DNA from: Acidobacteriota bacterium
Lineage (GTDB): Bacteria; Acidobacteriota; Blastocatellia; Pyrinomonadales; Pyrinomonadaceae
Assembly (NCBI GenBank): GCA_013696385.1
Contig: JACCYR010000097.1
Location: 1-7,215, forward strand
DNA: 7,215 nucleotides
Direction: 5' to 3'
Within the stretch, counting starts at the first letter, position 1. The number at the start of each line of letters is the position of its first letter. Of this stretch, positions 1-5,797 are shown one piece after another. The notes under the pieces are model-generated. The model was given only the letters and a program-made list of their open reading frames with translations. It did no database searches and was not told the origin of the DNA. The position numbers and the translations under genes were made by a program.

Positions 1-185
1 TTGGAAATAAAAAACCCGCTTCCGCGTGAAAGCGTCGCTCCTCGCGCGTCGAAAGTTTCAATTGCGACCGCCGAAGGTTTGACGCGGCGAACAAGTTCCG
101 GCAGAAAATCTTGAGCAAGCAAGGAAACCGAGCAAGCGGAAATCACCAGCAGGAAAACAAAAATTTTATAAACGGTAAGTCTCAT
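1..185 (-). CDS. HtrA/DegP-like secreted trypsin-family serine protease, N-terminal part
   Basis: The first 61 codons of a gene that runs off the left edge. From ATG at 185 the protein opens with a basic start and a hydrophobic stretch (residues about 5-23), so it is exported. Residues 28-61 read LPELVRRVKPSAVAIET, then a short turn, then RGSGFFIS. A helix ending in VKPSVV-like residues followed by GSGF(I/V)(I/V) is the usual beginning of the protease domain in S1C (HtrA/Deg) proteases. The catalytic His-Asp-Ser lie beyond the window, so activity and any PDZ domain cannot be judged. The signal could be cut by signal peptidase I after LLAQ (residue 25), or the I-S-A-C18 stretch could act as a loose lipobox, making it a lipoprotein. 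No clear Shine-Dalgarno is seen. It lies downstream of the B12-type regulator on the same strand but has its own promoter-like site. Confidence 0.75.
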   Translation of the reverse strand, partial: MRLTVYKIFVFLLVISACSVSLLAQDFLPELVRRVKPSAVAIETFDARGATLSRGSGFFIS

Positions 186-214
186 TTCGGCGGTTGTTCG
201 GGCTTTCTAACACA

Positions 215-243
215 ATTATAGAGTTTTTATCTCTATCAAACAA
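215..243 (-). promoter_or_regulatory. Candidate sigma70 promoter with internal dyad, for the HtrA-like gene
   Basis: On the minus strand there is a perfect -10 TATAAT (plus positions 215-220) with TTGTTT (238-243) exactly 17 bases upstream. The -10 lies about 30 bases before the ATG at 185. A perfect inverted repeat ATAGAG-7-CTCTAT (218-236) overlaps the -10 and spacer, which would suit a repressor operator or could be chance in AT-rich DNA. No intrinsic terminator for the upstream regulator gene is visible in 186-325, so readthrough from that operon is also possible. Confidence 0.5.
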
Positions 244-325
244 ACATTAAACAAAACGATTTCACCAAGCTAGATGCTAAAGTTTGCTGAAACCGTTGCC
301 GAAAATAAAATTGTCGTTAAACATT

Positions 326-1195
326 TTAAGTCAAATGTCGTGTAAATTCAGCAGCTTCGGCAAAACTCTGAGCGTGAATTTCAGCAGGAAACCGGCGGCG
401 AATCCGTTCTTCTTCAAAGACTTTGCCGCCCAAGAGAATCGGAACTTTTAGTTTGGAAATATGTTCGCAGAAGTTTTTATAATCACGCGAAAGACGCTCC
501 AAATCGTTTATAATCGCCGCGGAGATACAAACTGCATCGGGCGAATGCTGCAAAACCTCGTCCGCCAGACAATAAAGCGGTGTGTTTGCGCCAAAATTTA
601 TTACTTCCCAACCTTCATTTTCAATCGTCATTTGTGCGAGATGCGTCGGAAGTTCGTGATAATCGCCTTCGACCGCGCAGCATATCGCAAGTTGATTGGT
701 CATTTCCGGCACGGGAAGCGCGTTACGGAGTTTGTAAATTGCGCTGCAAACTGCACGAGTTGCCAGATGTTCCTGCGTAATGCTGATTTCGCCGTCATAC
801 CAGAGTTCACCAATCAAACACATTGAGGAACAGACAAACTCTTCAAAAATTTCCGTCAGCGTTTTGCCGTGCAGATGTGCGGTGATTAATGTGTTTGCCG
901 CCGATTCTTCACAACCGGCTATCAGCGAGTTGAAAAATGCGGAGTCGGAATGAGTTTTGTTTTCGTTCCGATGAAACTTGCTTTTGATAACTGAAGCGTC
1001 AGCGTGTGTTTGCTTCAGCCCAAGTTCTTGTTCGCGCTGAAAACGGATAACTTCTTCGGCGCGAAAACGGCGATGTCTGCCGCGGGTGCGCTCGGATTTC
1101 AGCAGTCCCGCGTCATCCCAACGCTTAACGGTCGCATCGCTCACGCGGCATAAACACGCAACTTCTCTAGTGGTTAAGCATTTTAACTCTGTCAT
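326..1195 (-). CDS. MerR-family transcriptional regulator with cobalamin-binding domain (CarH/LitR-like)
   Basis: A 289-residue DNA-binding protein. Residues 7-55 form a MerR-type winged helix-turn-helix (LTTREVACLCRVSDATVKRW, then the wing RTRGRHRRF). A helical cap follows at about 85-160 and a Rossmann-like B12-binding fold at about 165-289. The cap holds W132, nine residues, then E142-H143, the W-x9-EH signature known from CarH photoreceptors, where these side chains surround the adenosyl group. The B12 domain has D178-x-H180 (H180 would be the lower cobalt ligand) and G256-G257. It departs from the classic DxHxxG and SxL motifs: P183 replaces the glycine, A227 replaces the leucine, and Y133 follows the Trp where Thermus CarH has a second cobalt-binding His. 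The start is ATG 1195 with AAGGAG at 1210-1215, a long 14-base spacing. It lies 21 bases after the dehydratase gene, probably as one operon. Cobalamin binding is well supported; light sensing is inference. Confidence 0.85.
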   Translation of the reverse strand: MTELKCLTTREVACLCRVSDATVKRWDDAGLLKSERTRGRHRRFRAEEVIRFQREQELGLKQTHADASVIKSKFHRNENKTHSDSAFFNSLIAGCEESAANTLITAHLHGKTLTEIFEEFVCSSMCLIGELWYDGEISITQEHLATRAVCSAIYKLRNALPVPEMTNQLAICCAVEGDYHELPTHLAQMTIENEGWEVINFGANTPLYCLADEVLQHSPDAVCISAAIINDLERLSRDYKNFCEHISKLKVPILLGGKVFEEERIRRRFPAEIHAQSFAEAAEFTRHLT

Positions 1196-1216
1196 AAAAA
1201 ATTGATTTGCTCCTTT

Positions 1217-3205
1217 TCAGCTAATGTTGTCAGTCAAACCTTGGGCGGCGATGATATTTCCCTGATTTGCGCTTACGGCGAAATTGACAGCTGATTTTTG
1301 CTCAACTTTTTCTTTGCAGATATTGGCTTCGGGCAGAAAACGATTAAGTAGAGCGCGGATATTTGCCGGATTATTTTCTTCCAAAGCTTGCCGAAAATTG
1401 TTCAGCATACTAGCTACTTCTTCATTTGAATAAGTGGCGATTTTGCCGATGAAAATTTTCGGATGTGTCGTGTTTAATAGATTTTCACCCGTTATTTCAA
1501 GTTCCTCAAAAAGTTTTTCGCCCTGCCGGATGCCGGTAAAAACAATGTCAATATCTTCGTAAGGCTGCAGACCGGAAAGTCGAATCATATCTTCCGCCAA
1601 ATCCAGAATCTTGACGGGTTCGCCCATATTAAGAATAAAAATTTCGCCACCCGTGCCGAGTGCGCCTGCTTGCAGAACGAGTTGCGAGGCTTCAGGAATT
1701 GTCATAAAATAGCGCGTCATTTTCGGATCGGTCACGGTTACGGCTTTTCCTTCCTGAATTTGTTCGCGGAAAATCGGAATTACCGAACCGGTCGAGCCAA
1801 GCACATTGCCAAAACGCACCGCCATATAATTTGTTTTGTAGATTTGATTTAAATCCTGCAAAACTATTTCCGCAATGCGTTTTGACGCGCCCATAATCGA
1901 GGTCGGATTGACGGCTTTGTCGGTAGAAATTAAAACAAAATTCTTTGCGCCAAATTCGCCCGCCAGTTCGCCAATCAGTCTTGTCGCAAAAATGTTGTTT
2001 TTTATCGCTTCGGTCGGGTTTATCTCCATCAGCGGAACGTGCTTATGAGCGGCGGCGTGAAAAACGACTTCGGGTTTATACAAGCTGAAAATTTCGCGCA
2101 TTCGCGGCGCGTCGCCGATGTCGGCAAGAAGCGGAACAAACTTTGTTTCAGGAAAGTTTTTGACAAGTTCTCGCTCAATCTGAAAAAGCGCAAATTCGGT
2201 TCTTTCAACCAGCAGAAGCAGTGCCGGGCTGAAATGCACAATTTGCCTGATTAATTCCGAACCGATTGAACCGCCCGCGCCTGAAACCATGACAACTTTG
2301 TCGGTTAGAAATTCGTGCAGATTTTTGTCGTCAAGCTGAACGGGTTCGCGTCCCAAAAGGTCTTCGATTTGCACATCACGAAAGCGGTTAATCGAAACGC
2401 GCCCGTGTGCAATCTCGTTCAAACTCGGTACAATCTGGGCTTTGACCGGAATTGCGCGGCAAATATCGAGAATGCGGCGAATGTCTTTGCTTTTGGCTTG
2501 GTCAATCGCCAAAACAACCTGGTCAATGTTGAGTTCGTCAGCCAGCCGCGCTAAATCGTCGGTTGTGCCTAAAACCTTGATGCCGCTCACGCTTCCGCCT
2601 TTTTTCCGCCGGTCATCGTCAATAAAACCTTTAACTTCAAGTTCTGCGTCGGCACGTCCGGCGACTTCTTTGATGGTTGCCGCGCCGAGTCTGCCCGCGC
2701 CAACAATCAGCGTTTGCTTGCGAATCTTACGCCGTTTCCCGATTTGATAAGTACGCTTTTCGCTGACTTCATAAACAAAACGGCGTAAGATTCGCAAAGA
2801 CAACAAACCGGCAAATGCAATAAAAGTGTCCACCAGAATAATCGAAAGCGGAACCTGCCAACGAGTAAATCTTTCGGATATCAGAAGCAATCGGACTAAA
2901 ATTAAAATAATGCCGGAAACAGATGCGGCTTTTAAAAAGGCTTTAATGTCTTCGAGGCTGACGTAACGCCAGATTATTGAATACGCGCCGACGAGAAAAA
3001 GCGAGGTAAATTGAATTAAAACCACAAACGGCAGTTGATTAAGGGCATTATCAAAATAATATTCCCCGATATCAAACTTGAATCGGAAAAGATAAGCCAG
3101 AAAAAATGCACCGCACAAAACGGCGACATCCGCTAGAAGTTGGAACGGGCGACGCAGAAACCAAAGACGTTCTTCTAATTGTAGTTTTTCCGACAAATTT
3201 GTCAT
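1217..3205 (-). CDS. Membrane-anchored nucleotide-sugar 4,6-dehydratase (WbpM/PglF/CapD family)
   Basis: A 662-residue enzyme, the usual length of the large membrane form. Four hydrophobic segments (about 22-41, 58-75, 91-109, 119-138) anchor it in the inner membrane. A first Rossmann domain has GAGRLG at 169-174. The catalytic SDR domain begins near 300 with GAGGSIG at 309-315. The active site reads S427-T-D429-K430 and then M438-G-A-S-K442: the usual YxxxK tyrosine is a methionine, as is typical of WbpM/PglF-type enzymes, where the Asp-Lys pair does the chemistry. The family removes water from UDP-GlcNAc to give a 4-keto-6-deoxy sugar for O-antigen, capsule or glycoprotein glycans; the exact sugar cannot be told here. 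The last ~40 residues are a poorly conserved tail. The ATG at 3205 has no strong Shine-Dalgarno. It heads the operon with the B12-type regulator and diverges from the polysaccharide export gene. Confidence 0.93.
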   Translation of the reverse strand: MTNLSEKLQLEERLWFLRRPFQLLADVAVLCGAFFLAYLFRFKFDIGEYYFDNALNQLPFVVLIQFTSLFLVGAYSIIWRYVSLEDIKAFLKAASVSGIILILVRLLLISERFTRWQVPLSIILVDTFIAFAGLLSLRILRRFVYEVSEKRTYQIGKRRKIRKQTLIVGAGRLGAATIKEVAGRADAELEVKGFIDDDRRKKGGSVSGIKVLGTTDDLARLADELNIDQVVLAIDQAKSKDIRRILDICRAIPVKAQIVPSLNEIAHGRVSINRFRDVQIEDLLGREPVQLDDKNLHEFLTDKVVMVSGAGGSIGSELIRQIVHFSPALLLLVERTEFALFQIERELVKNFPETKFVPLLADIGDAPRMREIFSLYKPEVVFHAAAHKHVPLMEINPTEAIKNNIFATRLIGELAGEFGAKNFVLISTDKAVNPTSIMGASKRIAEIVLQDLNQIYKTNYMAVRFGNVLGSTGSVIPIFREQIQEGKAVTVTDPKMTRYFMTIPEASQLVLQAGALGTGGEIFILNMGEPVKILDLAEDMIRLSGLQPYEDIDIVFTGIRQGEKLFEELEITGENLLNTTHPKIFIGKIATYSNEEVASMLNNFRQALEENNPANIRALLNRFLPEANICKEKVEQKSAVNFAVSANQGNIIAAQGLTDNIS

Positions 3206-3232
3206 TTTGATTGAAACGAAATGTTATTTTTG

Positions 3233-3261
3233 AAATTACTCGCCAAAAGACAAACTGTCAA
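3233..3261 (-). promoter_or_regulatory. Candidate sigma70 promoter for the dehydratase-regulator operon
   Basis: On the minus strand there is a perfect -35 TTGACA (plus positions 3256-3261), a 17-base spacer and a weak -10 TAATTT (3233-3238), 28 bases before the start codon. The -35 sits inside a short dyad, GACA-AAC-TGTC (3249-3259). The sequence around the -35 is identical over 13 bases to the region before the SurA-like gene (6530-6542). Confidence 0.45.
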
Positions 3262-3300
3262 ATAACCGCAATGTTGGCAGGCAACTGATTAACGAGCAGT

Positions 3301-3329
3301 TTGAATCAAAGGCGATAGTAAGTTATCAT
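3301..3329 (+). promoter_or_regulatory. Candidate sigma70 promoter for the polysaccharide export gene
   Basis: TTGAAT (3301-3306), a 17-base spacer, then TATCAT (3324-3329, five of six consensus bases). It lies about 40 bases before the ATG at 3369. Together with the minus-strand candidate it leaves about 39 bases (3262-3300) between the two -35 boxes. That is a natural place for a shared regulator to bind. This stretch contains GTTG-5-CAAC (3274-3286), a weak dyad only. Confidence 0.5.
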
Positions 3330-3368
3330 TCCTATTCTAAGTAAATTATAGCTGTTAATGAGGTTTTT

Positions 3369-4364
3369 ATGAAAGCAAAAGTTTTGATATTTTTTATCCT
3401 GACACTAGGATTGTTTCAAATTGTATTTGGACAGGAAGTTTCGGTTACGCCTGAACCGGAACGCGGTTATCTAGTCGGTCCCGGCGATGTGATTGAAGGC
3501 AAAGTATTGGGGGAAGACCAATTTAATTTTGTCGCCACGATTGACGAAGACGGTAAATTTCAAGTTCCATTTTTTGAAAAAGGCGTTGTCGCCAAATGCC
3601 GGACGGAAAAAGAACTGCGTGCCGATGTCGCCCAACTTTTATCAAAATACCTGAAAAATCCGCAGGTCAGTGTCAATGTAACCAAACGCAACAGTCGTCC
3701 GCCGGTAACGGTTTCCGGTCAAGTTCGCACGCCGGGGCAAGTTGATTTACGACGTAAGGCGCGTTTGCTTGAATTGATTACTTTTTCGGGCGGCATAGTG
3801 GAAGACTCAAGCGGAATTGTTCAAGTTTTCCGCACAACTCCGCCGATGTGTGCAGAATCGGATGAAAACAATGATTGGTATGCAAAAACTGATGACGGCT
3901 TTGATGTTCCCTCGCGTTTGTATAGCGTCAGCACTTTGTTGCAGGGACGCGAAGAAGCAAATCCGATAATTTATCCGGGCGATGCAATTGTCGTGCTAAA
4001 AGCCTCGCCGGTTTATATCACAGGCGAAGTCCGTGCTCCGCAAGGAATTCTTTTGAAAGAAGGGGGCGTATCTTTGACCGAAGCCATTGCCAAAATCGGT
4101 GGCGTGAATAGTGGAGCCAAAACAAAAAATATAAAAATTTACCGGCTCAAAGCTAATTCAAAAGACCGCGAAATAATTGCCGTTAATTACGACAGCATCA
4201 AAAAGGGTGTCCAAAAAGATGTTTTGCTTGAGCCTTATGACATTGTCGAAGTTGATAAATCAAAGAAGAGCGTTTTTCAAACAGTTTTGGACATCGCAAC
4301 CGGCGCGGGTCGAGGTCTTATTAGTTCGACTACCATGGGAGTTGGAACAAGAATTCTTTACTAA
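3369..4364 (+). CDS. Polysaccharide export protein (Wza-like, Poly_export plus SLBB domains)
   Basis: A 331-residue exported protein of the outer-membrane polysaccharide export family, which forms the channel for capsule or exopolysaccharide. Residues 1-21 are a signal peptide. The Poly_export domain follows at about 32-105, opening with YLVGPGDVIEGKV and containing the usual 'DEDGKFQVPFFEKGVVAKCRTEKEL' type strand-turn pattern (59-83). Two SLBB (beta-grasp) units follow: VTVSGQVRTPGQVDL at 113-127 and VYITGEVRAPQGILL at 215-229, each with a downstream ITFSGGI / IAKIGGV helix. The last 30 residues could be the amphipathic membrane-crossing helix. Unlike Wza it has no lipobox cysteine at the end of the signal; the mature protein would begin near Q22. 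The ATG is preceded by TGAGG five bases upstream. It appears to be a single-gene unit ending in a strong terminator, and no Wzc-type partner is present in the window. Confidence 0.93.
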   Translation: MKAKVLIFFILTLGLFQIVFGQEVSVTPEPERGYLVGPGDVIEGKVLGEDQFNFVATIDEDGKFQVPFFEKGVVAKCRTEKELRADVAQLLSKYLKNPQVSVNVTKRNSRPPVTVSGQVRTPGQVDLRRKARLLELITFSGGIVEDSSGIVQVFRTTPPMCAESDENNDWYAKTDDGFDVPSRLYSVSTLLQGREEANPIIYPGDAIVVLKASPVYITGEVRAPQGILLKEGGVSLTEAIAKIGGVNSGAKTKNIKIYRLKANSKDREIIAVNYDSIKKGVQKDVLLEPYDIVEVDKSKKSVFQTVLDIATGAGRGLISSTTMGVGTRILY

Positions 4365-4382
4365 AATTTTTGCATCTTGAAC

Positions 4383-4430
4383 CGTAAATCGTTAATAATT
4401 GCCTATTAGCGATTTACGACTTTTTATTTT
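4383..4430 (+). terminator. Intrinsic terminator after the polysaccharide export gene
   Basis: A 15-bp stem (4383-4397 with 4404-4418) containing one T-G wobble, a six-base loop ATTGCC, then ACTTTTTATTTT. The long stem and the T-rich tail 18 bases after the stop codon make this a strong plus-strand terminator. The minus-strand side is not followed by a comparable T-run, so it acts mainly in one direction. Confidence 0.9.
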
Positions 4431-4442
4431 AAAATACATTTT

Positions 4443-4468
4443 TAGAATTTAATTCTTGTTAAAAACAA
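4443..4468 (+). promoter_or_regulatory. Possible galE promoter and leader
   Basis: Because a terminator separates galE from the upstream gene, it needs its own promoter. TAGAAT (4443-4448) is a good -10 about 23 bases before the ATG, but the matching -35 zone is only the T-run of the terminator. Two small AT-rich dyads occupy the leader: AGAATT-T-AATTCT (4444-4456) and TTGTT-AAA-AACAA (4456-4468). No Shine-Dalgarno is visible. Confidence 0.3.
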
Positions 4469-4471
4469 ATT

Positions 4472-5452
4472 ATGGCAATACTCGTTACTGGCGGCGCAGG
4501 TTATATCGGCAGCGTGGTCGTTGAAGATTTACGCAAAAATGGTGAAGAGGTTCTCGTTCTGGACAATCTTTCGTATGGACATAAGCAAGCGGTTGATAAA
4601 AACGTAACTTTCTATGAGGGAAATATCGGCGATGAAAAATTGGTTTCGCAGATTTTGAAACAGCATGAAATCCAAGCCTGTATGCACTTTTCAGCGTTTG
4701 CGTATGTCGGCGAATCGGTTGAAAATCCAAAGATATATTACGAGAATAATGTCGGGCAAACACTTCGACTGCTTAATGTTTTAATCGAGAACAACATCAA
4801 AAAATTTGTCTTTTCTTCAACCTGCGCAACTTATGGCGAACCGCAAAAAGTCCCGATTGACGAAACGCATCCGCAACACCCGACAAATCCTTATGGCTGG
4901 TCGAAATTTATGGTTGAAAGAATTTTGGAAAGCTATGATGCGGCTTACGGATTAAAATTCGTCGCCTTGCGTTACTTTAATGCGTGCGGCGCAACCCGTA
5001 AATGCGGTGAAGATCACGACCCAGAAACGCATCTGATTCCGCTCGTGCTTTTTGCCGCGCAAGGAAAACTTCCCTTTATTTCGATTTTCGGCGACGATTA
5101 TCCAACGCTGGACGGCACAGCCATTCGTGATTACATTCATATTGCGGATTTGAGCCAAGCTCACTTGCTTGCACTTGAACATTTACGTCAAAACAAAAAT
5201 TCCGAATTCATAAATTTGGGCAATGGGCAAGGTTTTTCGGTGAAAGAAGTTATCGAAACGGCGCGAAAAATTACCGGCAGAAACATTGAAGTAAAAATCG
5301 CTCCGAGACGTTTGGGCGACCCGTCGCGCCTGGTTGCCGACGCAAAAAAAGCGCGTCAAGTTTTAGGCTGGAAGCCTCGCTTTCCTGACCTTGAATCAAT
5401 TATCGAAAGCGCGTGGGCGTGGCATTTGGCAAACCCGAATGGTTATGATTAA
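4472..5452 (+). CDS. galE: UDP-glucose 4-epimerase
   Basis: A 326-residue cytoplasmic extended SDR enzyme, close to the usual 325-340. It interconverts UDP-glucose and UDP-galactose (some members also the N-acetyl forms), feeding galactose-type residues into surface glycans. The NAD-binding GGAGYIG is at 7-13, with D31-N-L after the second strand. HFSAFAYVGESVENP (72-86) is characteristic of GalE. The catalytic residues are in SSTCATYG (115-122, T117 in the place of the E. coli S124) and Y141-G-W-S-K145. RYFNACGA (167-174) and GTAIRDYIH (215-223) are the substrate-side signatures. The ATG at 4472 places the glycine-rich loop at residue 7, as in known members, although no Shine-Dalgarno is seen. 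It stands alone between a terminator and a transposon-like element. RmlB or other epimerase identities are less likely because of the HFSA...VGES and TAIRDYIH signatures. Confidence 0.95.
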   Translation: MAILVTGGAGYIGSVVVEDLRKNGEEVLVLDNLSYGHKQAVDKNVTFYEGNIGDEKLVSQILKQHEIQACMHFSAFAYVGESVENPKIYYENNVGQTLRLLNVLIENNIKKFVFSSTCATYGEPQKVPIDETHPQHPTNPYGWSKFMVERILESYDAAYGLKFVALRYFNACGATRKCGEDHDPETHLIPLVLFAAQGKLPFISIFGDDYPTLDGTAIRDYIHIADLSQAHLLALEHLRQNKNSEFINLGNGQGFSVKEVIETARKITGRNIEVKIAPRRLGDPSRLVADAKKARQVLGWKPRFPDLESIIESAWAWHLANPNGYD

Positions 5453-5467
5453 CATCAGTTCGACCTA

Positions 5468-5587
5468 GAGCAGTTCTAGATTGAGCGTAAGGGAAAGTTT
5501 TGAGTTCCAACTTGGCTCTTAGTTTGCAAAGAGCCAGCCTTTAGTTGGAACTCAAAACGCGCCCGTAAATTTAATCTAAATCCGCTC
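5468..5587. mobile_element. MITE-like element, 120 bp, TA-flanked, with nested hairpin
   Basis: The ends are GAGCAGTTCTAGATT (5468-5482) and AATCTAAATCCGCTC (5573-5587). They are inverted repeats matching at 12 of 15 positions. Both sides are flanked by TA (5466-5467 and 5588-5589), the target duplication expected from IS630/Tc1-mariner transposases. Inside, TTTTGAGTTCCAACT (5498-5512) pairs perfectly with 5543-5557, and TGGCTCTT (5513-5520) with AAGAGCCA (5529-5536), leaving an 8-base loop and a six-base bulge GCCTTT. There is no room for a transposase, so it would move only by help from a full-length relative elsewhere. The TA duplication alone is weak proof, since TA is common; the coincidence with the ends of the outer repeat is the stronger point. 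Confidence 0.65.
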
Positions 5588-5602
5588 TAAGAGGCAAATA
5601 AA

Positions 5603-5680
5603 ATGGAGAGTAATTCAAACACGATGGACCTCGATATTCAGGATAATTGTTTTAATGTCGAAAGTTTTTCGATGTTTTGA
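5603..5680 (+). CDS. Doubtful 25-codon open frame
   Basis: ATG at 5603 with AAGAGG (5589-5594 region) eight bases upstream opens a frame of 25 codons ending in TGA at 5678. The peptide begins MESNSNTMDLDIQDNCFNV and ends ESFSMF: acidic, with one cysteine and no recognised motif. The ribosome-binding-like sequence directly abuts the transposon-like element's end. Frames of this length are common by chance, so it is listed only because of the spacing. Confidence 0.15.
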   Translation: MESNSNTMDLDIQDNCFNVESFSMF

Positions 5681-5698
5681 CAACGAAATGAATCAAAA

Positions 5699-5725
5699 AA
5701 TCTATCTTGTTCATCCTGTCTATCC
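5699..5725. repeat. Imperfect 9-base tandem repeat
   Basis: Three 9-base units AATCTATCT, TGTTCATCC and TGTCTATCC lie head to tail. The last two match at seven of nine positions. The CTTGTTCATCCTGTC type string resembles intergenic text I recall from other bacterial genomes, but that recollection is unverified and no function is assigned. Confidence 0.35.
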
Positions 5726-5797
5726 GGTTAAATAAACCCGCTGTCAGCAATTATCGTTATTTCTTATATCGCGCCTCACGTTATGATCAATCTCTTT

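Larger units (their letters stand above)
5453..5797. other. 345-base gap between convergent genes
   Basis: The gap lies between the ends of galE (plus strand) and the SurA-like gene (minus strand). It holds a 120-bp MITE-like element (5468-5587), a doubtful 25-codon frame (5603-5680) and a run of imperfect 9-base repeats (5699-5725). GCTG-T-CAGC is at 5740-5748. No classic stem plus T-run terminator is seen for either gene; the large hairpin inside the element may serve instead. Confidence 0.7.

Noticed and set aside
461..826. Plus-strand open frame of 121 codons opposite the B12-type regulator, and a second one at 580-780
   Set aside because: They lie wholly antisense to a well-supported gene, show no recognisable motif and have no ribosome-binding site.
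1670..2747. Several plus-strand frames (1670-1852, 2039-2254, 2315-2554, 2442-2747) and a minus frame at 2029-2241 within the dehydratase gene
   Set aside because: All overlap the catalytic and Rossmann regions of the dehydratase, and their translations have no domain signature.
3206..3368. Cobalamin riboswitch in the leader of the dehydratase-regulator operon or of the export gene
   Set aside because: Leaders are far too short for the ~200-base fold and no B12-box-like conserved string was found.
4177..4380. Second frame overlapping the end of the export protein and running to its terminator
   Set aside because: The SLBB pattern lies in the other frame to its stop, and this one has no start signal or motif.
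4485..5182. Minus-strand frames at 4485-4763 and 4952-5182 opposite galE
   Set aside because: They are antisense to conserved NAD-binding and catalytic motifs of the epimerase.
5453..5797. CRISPR array, tRNA or remnant transposase gene in the long gap
   Set aside because: The repeats are a single inverted pair and three imperfect 9-mers without spacers. No cloverleaf and no coding remnant longer than 25 codons was seen.
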